A stretch of 64,000 bases of DNA from Streptomyces fumigatiscleroticus (GTDB lineage Bacteria > Actinomycetota > Actinomycetes > Streptomycetales > Streptomycetaceae): contig NZ_BMQF01000009.1 in assembly GCF_014647975.1 (NCBI RefSeq), forward strand, positions 227,205 to 291,204, written 5' to 3'. Position 1 is the first letter of the stretch. Every line of letters starts with the position of its first letter. Position numbers and translations under genes: made by a program. The notes beneath the pieces were generated by a model, which was not told where the DNA came from, ran no database searches, and saw nothing but the letters and a program-made list of their open reading frames with translations. Shown here piece by piece: positions 35,693 through 44,434 of the stretch.

Positions 35693-37003
35693 ATGACGCT
35701 CTCCCGACGTACCCTCCTCGGCCTGGCAGCCGGCGTGCCGGTCTCCGCGGCGCTGGCGGCCTGCGGCTCGTCCGGTCCCGGCAAGAGCGGCGGTGGGGCC
35801 ACGTACTGGTACCTGAACGGCCAGCCGCAGGAAGGCGTCAGAGCCGGCGCCGTGGACGCGTTCAACAAGGCCCACCCCGACGACCGGATCGCGGACACCA
35901 CCTTCCAGAACGACGCGTACAAGACGAAGATCAAGACGGCCATCGGTGCGGGGCAGGCGCCCACCATCATCTGGGGCTGGGGCGGCGGGACGCTGCGCAC
36001 CTACGCGGAGGCGGGCCAGGTCGAGGACCTCACCTCGTGGTTCGACGAGCACTCCGAGGTCAAGGAGCGGCTGTTCCCGACCTCGTTCGACGCGGCCACC
36101 GTCGACGGCAAGATCTACGCGATGCCGTGCGAGACCGTGCAGCCGATCGTCCTCTACTACAACAGACAGGTCTTCGACCAGGTCGGCGTGGAACCGCCGC
36201 AGTCCTGGGAGGACATCATGGCGCTGGTGCCCCGGTTCAACGCCAAGGGCATCGCACCGTTCTCCCTCGGTGGTCAGTCCCGGTGGACGAACATGATGTG
36301 GCTGGAGTTCCTGTTCGACCGCATCGGCGGTCCCGAGCTGTTCCAGGCCATCGCCGAGGGCGAGAAGGACGCGTGGTCCCACCCGGACGCCATCACCGCG
36401 CTGACCAAGGTGCAGGAGCTGGTCGAAGCCGACGGGTTCGTCAAGGGCTTCTCCTCGATCACCGCGGACTCCAACGCCGACCAGGCGCTCCTGTACACCG
36501 GACGGGCCGCGATGATGCTGCACGGGACCTGGTCGTACGGCATCCAGAAGACCGACGGCGGGGACTTCGTCCCCAGCGGCGCGCTGGGCTACATGAACTT
36601 CCCACCCGTGGAAGGCGGCAAGGGCGATCCGAGCGGCGCCGTCGGCAACCCCGCCCAGTACCTGTCCATCTCCTCGAAGGCCAGTGCCGAGCAGAAGAAG
36701 GTCGCCAAGGACTTCTTCGCCACCGGTGTCCTCCAGGACGACGAGGTGAAGAAGTGGATCGGCAACGGGTCGGTCCCGATCCGGCTGGGTACGGAGAAGC
36801 TGCTGGCCGCCTCCGAGAGCGCGGACTTCCTGCAGTTCACCTACGACCTCGCCGGCAAGGCCGAGGTGTTCACCCAGTCCTGGGACCAGGCGCTCAGCCC
36901 GACGGCCGCCGAGACCCTGCTGGACAACATCGTCAAGCTGTTCCAGCTGTCCGTCTCACCGGAGCAGTTCGCCCGCAACCTCAACGCGGTCACCGGCGCA
37001 TGA
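35693..37003 (+). CDS. ABC-transporter sugar-binding lipoprotein (BxlE-like)
   Basis: 436 aa. A signal with an RR near the start (SRRTLLGLAAG) ends in the lipobox LAAC with Cys23, so it is a membrane-anchored binding protein, possibly Tat-exported. It belongs to the family 1 extracellular solute-binding proteins: WYLNGQPQEG, then TIIWGWGGG and the hinge around AMPCETVQPIVLYYN. GGAGAAG precedes the ATG. First gene of the operon; its stop overlaps the next gene's ATG (ATGA). The sugar is probably a short beta-xyloside or glucoside from the operon's GH3 gene. Confidence 0.92.
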   Translation: MTLSRRTLLGLAAGVPVSAALAACGSSGPGKSGGGATYWYLNGQPQEGVRAGAVDAFNKAHPDDRIADTTFQNDAYKTKIKTAIGAGQAPTIIWGWGGGTLRTYAEAGQVEDLTSWFDEHSEVKERLFPTSFDAATVDGKIYAMPCETVQPIVLYYNRQVFDQVGVEPPQSWEDIMALVPRFNAKGIAPFSLGGQSRWTNMMWLEFLFDRIGGPELFQAIAEGEKDAWSHPDAITALTKVQELVEADGFVKGFSSITADSNADQALLYTGRAAMMLHGTWSYGIQKTDGGDFVPSGALGYMNFPPVEGGKGDPSGAVGNPAQYLSISSKASAEQKKVAKDFFATGVLQDDEVKKWIGNGSVPIRLGTEKLLAASESADFLQFTYDLAGKAEVFTQSWDQALSPTAAETLLDNIVKLFQLSVSPEQFARNLNAVTGA

Positions 37004-37902
37004 GCGCACTCACCGGCCGTCCGCCGCGTCGCGAACCGCGCAGCATCCTGCCGTGGCTGGCGGCACCCGCGCTGGTGGTCTTCGTCGGCTTCGCCGTGAT
37101 CCCGCTCGTCGGCGTCTTCGCGCTGAGCTTCACCACGTGGGACGGGATCGGCGCCATCCACCCGTCGGGGCTGACCAGCTGGCGTGCGGTGCTCACCGAC
37201 CCCGGGCTGCCGCACGCCCTCTGGGTGACGTTCCTGGTGATGGCCGTGTCCTGGGCCGTCCAGACGCCGCTGAGCATCCTGATCGGCACGTTCCTGGCAG
37301 GCCGCCAGCGCTACCGTGCGGTGCTGGGCGTGGTGTACTTCGTCCCGGTCACGCTCAGCTCCGCGGCGATCGCCATCGCGTACAAGGCCCTGCTCGACCC
37401 CAACTTCGGACTCGGTGCCGGGCTGAAGATCCAGGCGCTCAGCCAGGACTGGCTGGGGCGGCCCTGGCTCGCCTTCGGCGTCGTCGTCTTCGTCGTCTCC
37501 TGGCAGTTCGTGCCGTTCCACTCCCTGATCTACCAGGGTGGTGTCCAGCAGATCCCGAAGTCCCTGTACGAGGCGGCACAGCTGGACGGAGCCGGACGGA
37601 TCCGGCAGTTCTTCAGCATCACGCTGCCTCAGCTGAAGTACACCATCATCACCTCGTCCACCCTGATGGTGGTCGGGTCGCTGACCTTCTTCGACCTCAT
37701 CTACGTCCTGACCGAGGGCGGACCCGGCGACGCCACCCGGGTCCTCGCACTGGACATGTACAAACGGGGCTTCCAGGCCAGCCTGATGGGACCGGCCAGC
37801 GCCATCGCGGTCATCCTCGTCCTGGTCGGTCTGGCCCTCGCCCTGCTGCTGCGCCGGCTCGGAGGCCGGGACGCCGGTGCGAGCCAACTCGAAGGGGCCT
37901 GA
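37000..37902 (+). CDS. ABC sugar permease, MalF-type (BxlF-like)
   Basis: 300 aa starting at ATG 37000, overlapping the binding-protein stop by 3-4 nt. Six membrane helices. The EAA loop, which contacts the ATPase, reads SLYEAAQLDGAGRIRQFFSI TL near 37561-37630. Forms the inner-membrane channel with the next permease. No ATPase gene is present; a shared MsiK-type ATPase elsewhere in the genome is likely, as usual for streptomycete oligosaccharide importers. Confidence 0.92.
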   Translation: MSALTGRPPRREPRSILPWLAAPALVVFVGFAVIPLVGVFALSFTTWDGIGAIHPSGLTSWRAVLTDPGLPHALWVTFLVMAVSWAVQTPLSILIGTFLAGRQRYRAVLGVVYFVPVTLSSAAIAIAYKALLDPNFGLGAGLKIQALSQDWLGRPWLAFGVVVFVVSWQFVPFHSLIYQGGVQQIPKSLYEAAQLDGAGRIRQFFSITLPQLKYTIITSSTLMVVGSLTFFDLIYVLTEGGPGDATRVLALDMYKRGFQASLMGPASAIAVILVLVGLALALLLRRLGGRDAGASQLEGA

Positions 37903-37903
37903 C

Positions 37904-38800
37904 GTGACCATCACGCCGACCGGGACGCGACGACCGCAGAGGGGCACCCACCGCGAGCGGCAGCGCCCCTCCCGTCCGGCGGCCCGCCGGCGCAACTGGG
38001 CCGGCGGCCTGGCCGGATGGCTCTGGTTCGTCGTCGTCGCCGTACCCCTGTACTGGACCCTCATCACCAGCTTCAAGGCCCAGAGCCGCTACTACGCGAG
38101 CAACCCGCTGGTGCCTTCGGCCGACCCGACACTGGAGAACTACCGGCTGGTCATCGAGTCCGATTTCCTCCGCTACTTCCTCAACAGCGTCGTGGTCACC
38201 GCCGGCGCCGTGGTGCCGGCGGTCCTGTTCTCCTTCATGGCGGCCTACGCGATCGTCCGCGGTTGGCGCATGCGGGTCCTCCGCGCCATGAACGGGCTGT
38301 TCCTCATGGGCCTGGCCATCCCCCTGCAGGCGACGGTGATCCCGGTCTACCTGATCATCATCAGGCTGCGTCTGTACGACAGCCTGCCGGCGCTGATCCT
38401 CCCGGCGACCGCCTTCGCCATCCCGCTGTCCGTGCTGGTGCTCGCCAACTTCGTCCGCGACGTGCCCAAAGAGCTGTTCGACTCGATGCGGGTCGACGGC
38501 GCCACCGAATGGACGACACTGTGGCGGCTGGCGGCACCGCTCACCCGGCCGGCCATCCTCACCGTGACCATCTTCAACGCACTGACCATCTGGAACGGAT
38601 TCCTGCTGCCACTGGTCCTCACCCAGAGTCCCGGCCAGCGGACCCTGCCGCTCGCCCTGTGGACCTTCCAGGGCCAGTACGGGGTCAACGTCCCCGCCGT
38701 GCTCGCCGCCGTCGTCCTCACCACGCTGCCCGTCCTCGTGCTGTACGCGTTCGGCCGCCGCCAGCTGCTGAGCGGTCTGACCGCCGGATTCAGCCGTTGA
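37904..38800 (+). CDS. ABC sugar permease, MalG-type (BxlG-like)
   Basis: 298 aa. GTG 37904 with AAGGGG 6 nt before it is preferred to an upstream ATG at 37877 inside the previous gene; the stop-to-start gap is 1 nt. A basic ~35-residue head precedes six helices, and the EAA-type loop is LFDSMRVDGATEWTTLWRLA. Partner of the preceding permease. Confidence 0.92.
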   Translation: MTITPTGTRRPQRGTHRERQRPSRPAARRRNWAGGLAGWLWFVVVAVPLYWTLITSFKAQSRYYASNPLVPSADPTLENYRLVIESDFLRYFLNSVVVTAGAVVPAVLFSFMAAYAIVRGWRMRVLRAMNGLFLMGLAIPLQATVIPVYLIIIRLRLYDSLPALILPATAFAIPLSVLVLANFVRDVPKELFDSMRVDGATEWTTLWRLAAPLTRPAILTVTIFNALTIWNGFLLPLVLTQSPGQRTLPLALWTFQGQYGVNVPAVLAAVVLTTLPVLVLYAFGRRQLLSGLTAGFSR

Positions 38801-38915
38801 CCGACGCCGGCGCCGACGCCGTGGTCGGCGGCCGGCCTGCCCCGCCTCGAGTCCCGCTCGTCTACCTGTTCGCCCGTCGCGCCCCGGTCAAGGGCCTGAT
38901 GGGCGGAGGAGGAAA

Positions 38916-41300
38916 GTGAACACCGACGTGGCCGTTGAGAAGACCCACGGAGTCCCCCTCTGGAACGACCCCGCCGTTCCCGTCACCGCGAGGGTCGACG
39001 CCCTGATCGACGCGATGACCCTTCAGGAGAAGACCGCCCAGCTGTACGGAGTGTGGGTGGGCGCCTCCGACCAGGGCGGTGAAGTGGCGCCGCACCAGCA
39101 CGAGATGGAGGAGGCCGTCGATCTCGACGCACTCCTGCCCACCGGGCTGGGCCAGCTGACCCGGCCCTTCGGCACGGTCCCGGTCGATCCCGCGCTGGGT
39201 GCGCTCTCCCTGGCCCGTACCCAGACCCGGATCGCCGCCACGAACCGGTTCGGCATCCCCGCTCTCGCGCACGACGAGTGTCTGGCCGGTTTCGCCGCCT
39301 GGGGGGCGACGGCCTATCCCGTGCCGCTGTCCTGGGGCGCCACCTTCGATCCGGACCTGGTGCGGCGCATGGCCGCCGCCATCGGCCGCGACATGCGTGC
39401 CGTCGGCGTCCACCAGGGGCTCGCGCCCGTCCTGGACGTCGTGCGCGACGCCCGCTGGGGCCGGGTCGAGGAGACCATCGGCGAGGACCCGTACCTCGTC
39501 GGCACCATCGGAACGGCCTACGTGCAGGGCCTGGAGTCCGCCGGGATCGTCGCCACCCTCAAGCACTTCGCCGGCTACTCGGCCTCGCGCGCCGGCCGTA
39601 ACCTTGCTCCCGTCTCCGTGGGCCCGCGTGAGCGTGCCGACGTCCTGCTGCCTCCCTTCGAGATGGCGATCCGCGAAGGCGGCGCCCGGTCGGTGATGCA
39701 CGCCTACACCGACACCGACGGCATGCCCTCCGCGGCCGACGAGGACCTGCTGACCGGGCTGCTGCGCGACACCTGGGGCTTCGACGGCACCGTCGTCGCC
39801 GACTACTTCGCCATCGCCTTCCTGACGACCCTGCACGGCGTCGCGGCCGACTGGGCCGGTGCCGCCGGCACGGCGCTGCGCGCGGGCGTCGACGTCGAAC
39901 TGCCCAATGTCAAGACGTACGGCGTGCCCCTGACCGAGGCCGTCGCCGACGGCCGCGTTCCGGAGGCGCTGGTCGATCGCGCCCTGCGCCGGGTCCTCAC
40001 CCAGAAGGTGCTGCTCGGCCTGCTCGACCCGGACTGGAACCCCGTGCCGGCCGCGCTCGACGGGGCGGACCTCGACGACCCGGCCGCCCTGCGCGGCCGG
40101 ATCGACCTGGACGGCCCGGAGAACCGCGCGCTGGCCCGCACGGTCGCCGAGGAAGCGGTCGTGCTGCTGAGCAACGACGGCACCCTGCCGCTCGACCGGC
40201 CGCGCCGCATCGCCCTGCTCGGTCCCAACGCCGACGAACCCACCGCCGTACTGGGCTGCTACTCCTTCCCCCAGCACATCGGCGTCCGCCACCCCGGAAC
40301 CCCCCTGGGCATCGAACTGCCCACGCTGCGCGACACGCTCGCCGCCGAGTTCCCCGACGCCGAGATCACCGTCGCCCGCGGCACCGGAATCGACGACGGG
40401 GACCTCTCCGGCCTCCACGAGGCCGCCCGGGTGGCACGCGAGGCCGACGTCGCCCTGGTGGTGCTCGGCGACCGCGCCGGGGTCTTCGGAAAGGGCACCA
40501 GCGGTGAGGGATGCGACGTGGAGTCGCTGGTGCTGCCCGGCGCGCAGCAGCAATTGCTCGACACCCTGCTCGACCTGGAGACACCCGTGGTCACCGTGCT
40601 GCTCGCGGGACGACCGTACGCCCTCGGCCGCGCCGTGGAGGAGTCCGCCGCGATCGTGCAGTCCTTCTTCCCGGGTGAGGAGGGCACGCACGCGATCGCC
40701 GGGGTGCTCAGCGGCCGTACCAACCCCTCCGGGCGTCTCCCGGTCGGCGTGCCGCGCGGGCCGGGCTCCCAGCCGGCCACGTACCTCGGAGCGCGGCTCG
40801 CTCACGCGAGCAAGGTGTCCTGCGTCGACCCGACCCCCGCGTTCGCCTTCGGTCACGGCCTGTCCTACACGCGGTTCGACTGGACGGACCTGGCCGTGGA
40901 CGTCCGGGAGGCCCCGACGGACGGCGAGTTCACCCTCGCCTTCACCGTCCGCAACACGGGCGGACGGTCCGGCACCGAGGTCGTCCAGGTCTATCTGCAC
41001 GACCCGGTCGCCTCCGTCGTCCAGCCGGTGCAGCGCCTCGTCGGCTACACCCGGGTCGCGCTGGAGCCGGGCGAGGCGCGGCGCCTGCGCGTCACGGTCC
41101 CGGCCGACGTCGCCTCCTTCACCGGACGCGACGGCCGGCGCGTCGTCGAACCGGGCGAGCTGGAGATGCGGCTGGCAGCCTCCAGCGCGGATCCGCGCCT
41201 GACGGCCAGGGTCACGCTGACCGGAGCCGAGCGCCACGTGGATCACAGGCGGCGCCTGCACGCCACGGTGGTGGTGCAGGAGCCGGTCGCCCGGGCGTGA
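38916..41300 (+). CDS. GH3-family beta-glycosidase (beta-xylosidase/beta-glucosidase, BxlA-like)
   Basis: 794 aa from GTG 38916 with GGAGGAGG just upstream. There is no signal peptide, so it acts in the cytoplasm on imported oligosaccharides. Domains: GH3 N-terminal barrel (~25-340) with likely nucleophile Asp296 (VVADYFA), GH3 C-terminal domain (~370-640; LLGPNADEP, KGTSGEGCD), and Fn3-like domain (~700-780). The KHF/AGY region (LKHFAGYSASRAGRN) is intact. Gene order regulator/binding protein/two permeases/GH3 matches the bxlREFGA xylobiose locus, so beta-xylosidase is my first choice; beta-glucosidase cannot be excluded. Confidence 0.9.
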   Translation: MNTDVAVEKTHGVPLWNDPAVPVTARVDALIDAMTLQEKTAQLYGVWVGASDQGGEVAPHQHEMEEAVDLDALLPTGLGQLTRPFGTVPVDPALGALSLARTQTRIAATNRFGIPALAHDECLAGFAAWGATAYPVPLSWGATFDPDLVRRMAAAIGRDMRAVGVHQGLAPVLDVVRDARWGRVEETIGEDPYLVGTIGTAYVQGLESAGIVATLKHFAGYSASRAGRNLAPVSVGPRERADVLLPPFEMAIREGGARSVMHAYTDTDGMPSAADEDLLTGLLRDTWGFDGTVVADYFAIAFLTTLHGVAADWAGAAGTALRAGVDVELPNVKTYGVPLTEAVADGRVPEALVDRALRRVLTQKVLLGLLDPDWNPVPAALDGADLDDPAALRGRIDLDGPENRALARTVAEEAVVLLSNDGTLPLDRPRRIALLGPNADEPTAVLGCYSFPQHIGVRHPGTPLGIELPTLRDTLAAEFPDAEITVARGTGIDDGDLSGLHEAARVAREADVALVVLGDRAGVFGKGTSGEGCDVESLVLPGAQQQLLDTLLDLETPVVTVLLAGRPYALGRAVEESAAIVQSFFPGEEGTHAIAGVLSGRTNPSGRLPVGVPRGPGSQPATYLGARLAHASKVSCVDPTPAFAFGHGLSYTRFDWTDLAVDVREAPTDGEFTLAFTVRNTGGRSGTEVVQVYLHDPVASVVQPVQRLVGYTRVALEPGEARRLRVTVPADVASFTGRDGRRVVEPGELEMRLAASSADPRLTARVTLTGAERHVDHRRRLHATVVVQEPVARA

Positions 41301-41320
41301 CCGTAGGGGTTCTCGTCGTC

Positions 41321-42508
41321 TCACAGCACGCCGCGCCGGGCGAGGTTGCGCATCAGCGCGCGTACGCCGAACGTCCACGGCGCGGCCTGCTCACTGGGGA
41401 CGACGGTGTTGACCAGAGCGCCGAGCCGCGGGCTGGAGATCCGCACGATGTCGCCGTACACGTGGGTGAAGCCCGCGCCGGGTGCCTGCCGGTCCTCGGT
41501 GGGGGCGAACAGCGTGCCGGTGAACAGCACGAAGCCGTCCGGGTACTGATGGTGCGGACCGTGCGTGGCGGCCACCAGGTCCGTGACGTCGCGGCTGATC
41601 TCACGCAGGGAACTGCTGCCGTGCAGTACGTAGCCGTCCGGGCCGTCGACCCGCAGGTCGACGTCGAGCCCGCGTACGGTGTCGAGGTCGAAGCCGTCGT
41701 CGAGCAGGCGGACGAACGGGCCGATCGCGCACGAGGCGTTGTTGTCCTTCGCACGGGACAGCAGCAGGGCGCTGCGTCCCTCGATGTCGCGGAGGTTGAC
41801 GTCGTTGCCGAGCGTCGCGCCGCGTATCCGGCCGCGCGAGTCCACGACGAGGACGACCTCGGGCTCGGGGTTGTTCCACACCGAGGCGCCGAGCACTCCG
41901 ATGTCGGCGCCGGTGCCGACCGCGGACAGCACCGGGGCCTTGGTGAACACTTCCGGGTCCGGCCCGATCCCGACCTCCAGGTACTGCGACCACAGCCCTT
42001 CGGAGACGAGCAGTTCCTTGGCCCTGTCCGCTTCCGGAGATCCGGGACGGATGCCGTCGAGCGCGCCGCCCACCACCTGCCCGACGCGGGCCCGCACCCG
42101 CGCGGCCTGCGCCGGATCGCCGCCCGTGCGCTCCTCGATGACGCGTTCCAGCAGGCTCCGGGCGAAGGTGACGCCCGCGGCCTTGATCACCTGGAGGTCG
42201 ACGGGGGCGAGCAGATGCGGAACGTCACGGCGGCCGGCCGGTGCCGCCAGCAGTTCGTCCAGGCGCCACACGTGTCCGCCCTCGGCCTCGCGGACCACTG
42301 TCACCGCGTCGTCGCGTTCCATGAGGTCGGAGACGGTGGGTACGGTGGCCGTCAGGTCGACGACCTGATCGCCGCGGACCGCGGCCACGCACGGCCCGTC
42401 CTGTTCCGGGTGGTGGACGCGCGCGACGAGGGCGGCCCGGCCGGAGTCCTCCGGCAGGACGGAGCCGGCTGTGAGGAGCGGACGAGGGCGCGCTGCTGCC
42501 GATTCCAC
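41321..42508 (-). CDS. FAH-family 2-keto-3-deoxy-pentonate dehydratase (XylX-like)
   Basis: 395 aa from GTG 42508 with AGGAG upstream. The C-terminal ~220 residues are a fumarylacetoacetate-hydrolase fold; KAAGVTFARSLLERVIEERT and the acidic metal ligands (PEPEVVLVVDS, GNDVNLRDIEG) are typical of the KdaD/XylX/AraX subgroup that dehydrates 2-keto-3-deoxy-xylonate or arabinonate to 2-ketoglutarate semialdehyde. Length equals that of the known XylX-type enzymes. It lies 57 nt after the IlvD/EDD gene and is convergent, 20 nt away, with the GH3 gene. This fits a Weimberg-type pentose route; the last dehydrogenase is not in this window. Confidence 0.85.
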   Translation of the reverse strand: MESAAARPRPLLTAGSVLPEDSGRAALVARVHHPEQDGPCVAAVRGDQVVDLTATVPTVSDLMERDDAVTVVREAEGGHVWRLDELLAAPAGRRDVPHLLAPVDLQVIKAAGVTFARSLLERVIEERTGGDPAQAARVRARVGQVVGGALDGIRPGSPEADRAKELLVSEGLWSQYLEVGIGPDPEVFTKAPVLSAVGTGADIGVLGASVWNNPEPEVVLVVDSRGRIRGATLGNDVNLRDIEGRSALLLSRAKDNNASCAIGPFVRLLDDGFDLDTVRGLDVDLRVDGPDGYVLHGSSSLREISRDVTDLVAATHGPHHQYPDGFVLFTGTLFAPTEDRQAPGAGFTHVYGDIVRISSPRLGALVNTVVPSEQAAPWTFGVRALMRNLARRGVL

Positions 42509-42565
42509 GATCGATGCTCTCCTGGATGCGAGGGGGTGCGGTCGCCCGGGGCGGACTGGAGGCTC

Positions 42566-44302
42566 TCAGTGGGAGTCGCGGGGGACCTCATGGCCACGGC
42601 TTCCGCGCAGAAAGTCGAAGTCGGCGCCCCGGTCGGCCTGTTCCACGTGCTGGGTGTAGAGCCAGGTGTAGCCGCTGGTGTACCGCTCGGTGGGGGCCTT
42701 CCACGCCTGCCGGCGTCGCGTGAGCTCGGCGTCGTCCACGTCCAGGTGCAGGGTGCGGTTCGGGACGTCGAGGACGACGGGGTCCCCGTCACGCACCAGG
42801 GCGAGGGGTCCGCCGACGGCGGCCTCGGGCGCCACGTGCAGGACCACCGTCCCGTACCCGGTGCCGCTCATCCGGCCGTCGCAGACGCGCACCATGTCCT
42901 TGACGCCGGCCTTCAGCAGCTTGGCGGGCAGCGGGACGTTGGAGACCTCGGGCATGCCGGGGTAGCCCTTGGGGCCGGCGTTGCGGATGACGATGACGGT
43001 GTTCTCGTCGATGTCGAGGTCCGGGTCGTCGGCCACCGCGTGATAGGCCTCGGGGGAGTCGAAGACGCGCGCGGGGCCGCGGTGGGTGAGCAGATGCGGT
43101 GACGCGGCGGACTGCTTGATCACGGCGCCGTCGGGGCACAGGTTGCCGCGGAGGACGGCGGTACCGGTGCCGGCCGGCTGGAAGGGGGCGTCGAGGCCCG
43201 TGATGACGTCGGAGCCGACACGTTCGGCGTTCTCGGTGTTCTCGGCGACGCTGCGTCCGGTGACCGTGATCTGTTCACCGTGCAGCAGCTCGCCGCGGAG
43301 GAGTTCGGCCATGACGGCGGGCAGTCCGCCCGCGTAGCAGAAGTCCTCCATGAGGTATTTGCCGCTGGGCATCAGATTGACCAGGGTGGGCACCGCGCGC
43401 GCCAGTTCGTCGAAGTCCCGCAGGCGCAGGTCGACGCCGACGCGTCCGGCGAGGGCGGTGAGGTGGATGATCGCGTTCGTGGAGCCGCCGATGGCCGCGT
43501 TGACCCGGACGGCGTTTTCGAACGCCTCGCGGGTCAGGATCCGCGAGGGCCGCAGGTCCTCCTCCACCATCCCTACGATGCGCCGCCCCGCCGCCTGCGC
43601 GGTCTCCGTCCGCCGGGAGTCGACCGCGGGCCAGGCGGCCGAGCCCGGCAGCTGCATGCCGAGCGCCTCGGCCATGCAGGCCATCGTCGAGGCGGTCCCC
43701 ATCGTCATGCAGTGGCCGTTGGAGCGGGCCATGCACCCTTCCGCGAAGAAGCTCTCCTCCTCGGTCATCCGGCCGGTCTTCAGGTCCTCCTCGAACTTCC
43801 ACACATGGGTGCCGGATCCCACGTCCTGGCCCCGGTACTTGCCGTTGAGCATCGGTCCGCCGGTGACCATGACGGCCGGCAGGTCGACGCTGGCGGCGCC
43901 CATGAGCATGGCGGGGGTCGTCTTGTCGCAGCCGGACAGCAGGACGACACCGTCGAGCGGATTGGCCCGGATCAGTTCCTCGACCTCCATGGCCATGAGG
44001 TTGCGGTACAGCATGGCGGTGGGGCGCATCAGGGTCTCGCCGGTGGCCATGGTGGGGAACACCAGCGGCAGGCCGCCCGACTGCCACACGCCGCGCTTGA
44101 CGGCTTCGGCGACCTGGGTCAGATGGGTGTTGCACGGGGCGAGTTCCGAGGCGCTGGTCGCGATGCCGATGACGGGACGCCCGTCGAACACCTCGTGCCC
44201 GAGTCCCTGGTTGCGCATCCATGAGCGGTACAGCATCCCGCTGCGGCCCTGTGCGCCGAACCATGCCTGGCTGCGGCGGTTCTTCTGCTGACCGTCGGTC
44301 AT
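42566..44302 (-). CDS. IlvD/EDD-family sugar-acid dehydratase (xylonate/arabinonate type)
   Basis: 578 aa from ATG 44302. Fe-S ligand cysteines are visible at 57 (APCNTHL), 125 (LSGCDKTTP, with Lys127 as the Mg-site carbamylation candidate) and 198 (NGHCMTMGT). These three Cys and the overall sequence place it in the pentonate/hexonate dehydratase branch rather than classical IlvD. It should convert xylonate or arabinonate to the 2-keto-3-deoxy acid, the substrate of the downstream FAH-type enzyme. Divergent from a FadR-type regulator. Confidence 0.88.
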   Translation of the reverse strand: MTDGQQKNRRSQAWFGAQGRSGMLYRSWMRNQGLGHEVFDGRPVIGIATSASELAPCNTHLTQVAEAVKRGVWQSGGLPLVFPTMATGETLMRPTAMLYRNLMAMEVEELIRANPLDGVVLLSGCDKTTPAMLMGAASVDLPAVMVTGGPMLNGKYRGQDVGSGTHVWKFEEDLKTGRMTEEESFFAEGCMARSNGHCMTMGTASTMACMAEALGMQLPGSAAWPAVDSRRTETAQAAGRRIVGMVEEDLRPSRILTREAFENAVRVNAAIGGSTNAIIHLTALAGRVGVDLRLRDFDELARAVPTLVNLMPSGKYLMEDFCYAGGLPAVMAELLRGELLHGEQITVTGRSVAENTENAERVGSDVITGLDAPFQPAGTGTAVLRGNLCPDGAVIKQSAASPHLLTHRGPARVFDSPEAYHAVADDPDLDIDENTVIVIRNAGPKGYPGMPEVSNVPLPAKLLKAGVKDMVRVCDGRMSGTGYGTVVLHVAPEAAVGGPLALVRDGDPVVLDVPNRTLHLDVDDAELTRRRQAWKAPTERYTSGYTWLYTQHVEQADRGADFDFLRGSRGHEVPRDSH

Positions 44303-44343
44303 GTGGGCACTCCCGTGGCTCCGGCGTCGTCGTCCGCTTGGCG

Positions 44344-44379
44344 ATGGGGCGTTGTATGGGGCGTTGTATGGGGCGTTCT
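44344..44379. repeat. 12-bp tandem repeat, three copies, in a divergent promoter region
   Basis: ATGGGGCGTTGT at 44344-44355 and 44356-44367, then ATGGGGCGTTCT at 44368-44379. Lies between the dehydratase start and the FadR operator; spacing of about one helical turn plus 1.5 bp could present repeated protein sites on roughly the same face. Confidence 0.85.
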
Positions 44380-44413
44380 CGGGTGAGGGCCCGCGGGCCG
44401 TACCCTGGAGCGC

Positions 44414-44428
44414 AATCATTGAATGATT
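44414..44428. promoter_or_regulatory. FadR-type operator palindrome
   Basis: AATCATT-G-AATGATT is a perfect 15-bp palindrome in otherwise GC-rich DNA, ending 6 bp before the regulator's first ATG. FadR-subfamily regulators bind short AT-flanked palindromes, so autoregulation and control of the divergent dehydratase operon are likely. Confidence 0.75.
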
Positions 44429-44434
44429 CGATGA

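Noticed and set aside
38862..41378. An 838-residue frame antisense to the GH3 gene
   Set aside because: Mirror frame of a strongly coding GH3 gene; no motif of its own.
44349..44380. CRISPR-like array
   Set aside because: Repeats are directly adjacent 12-mers without spacers.
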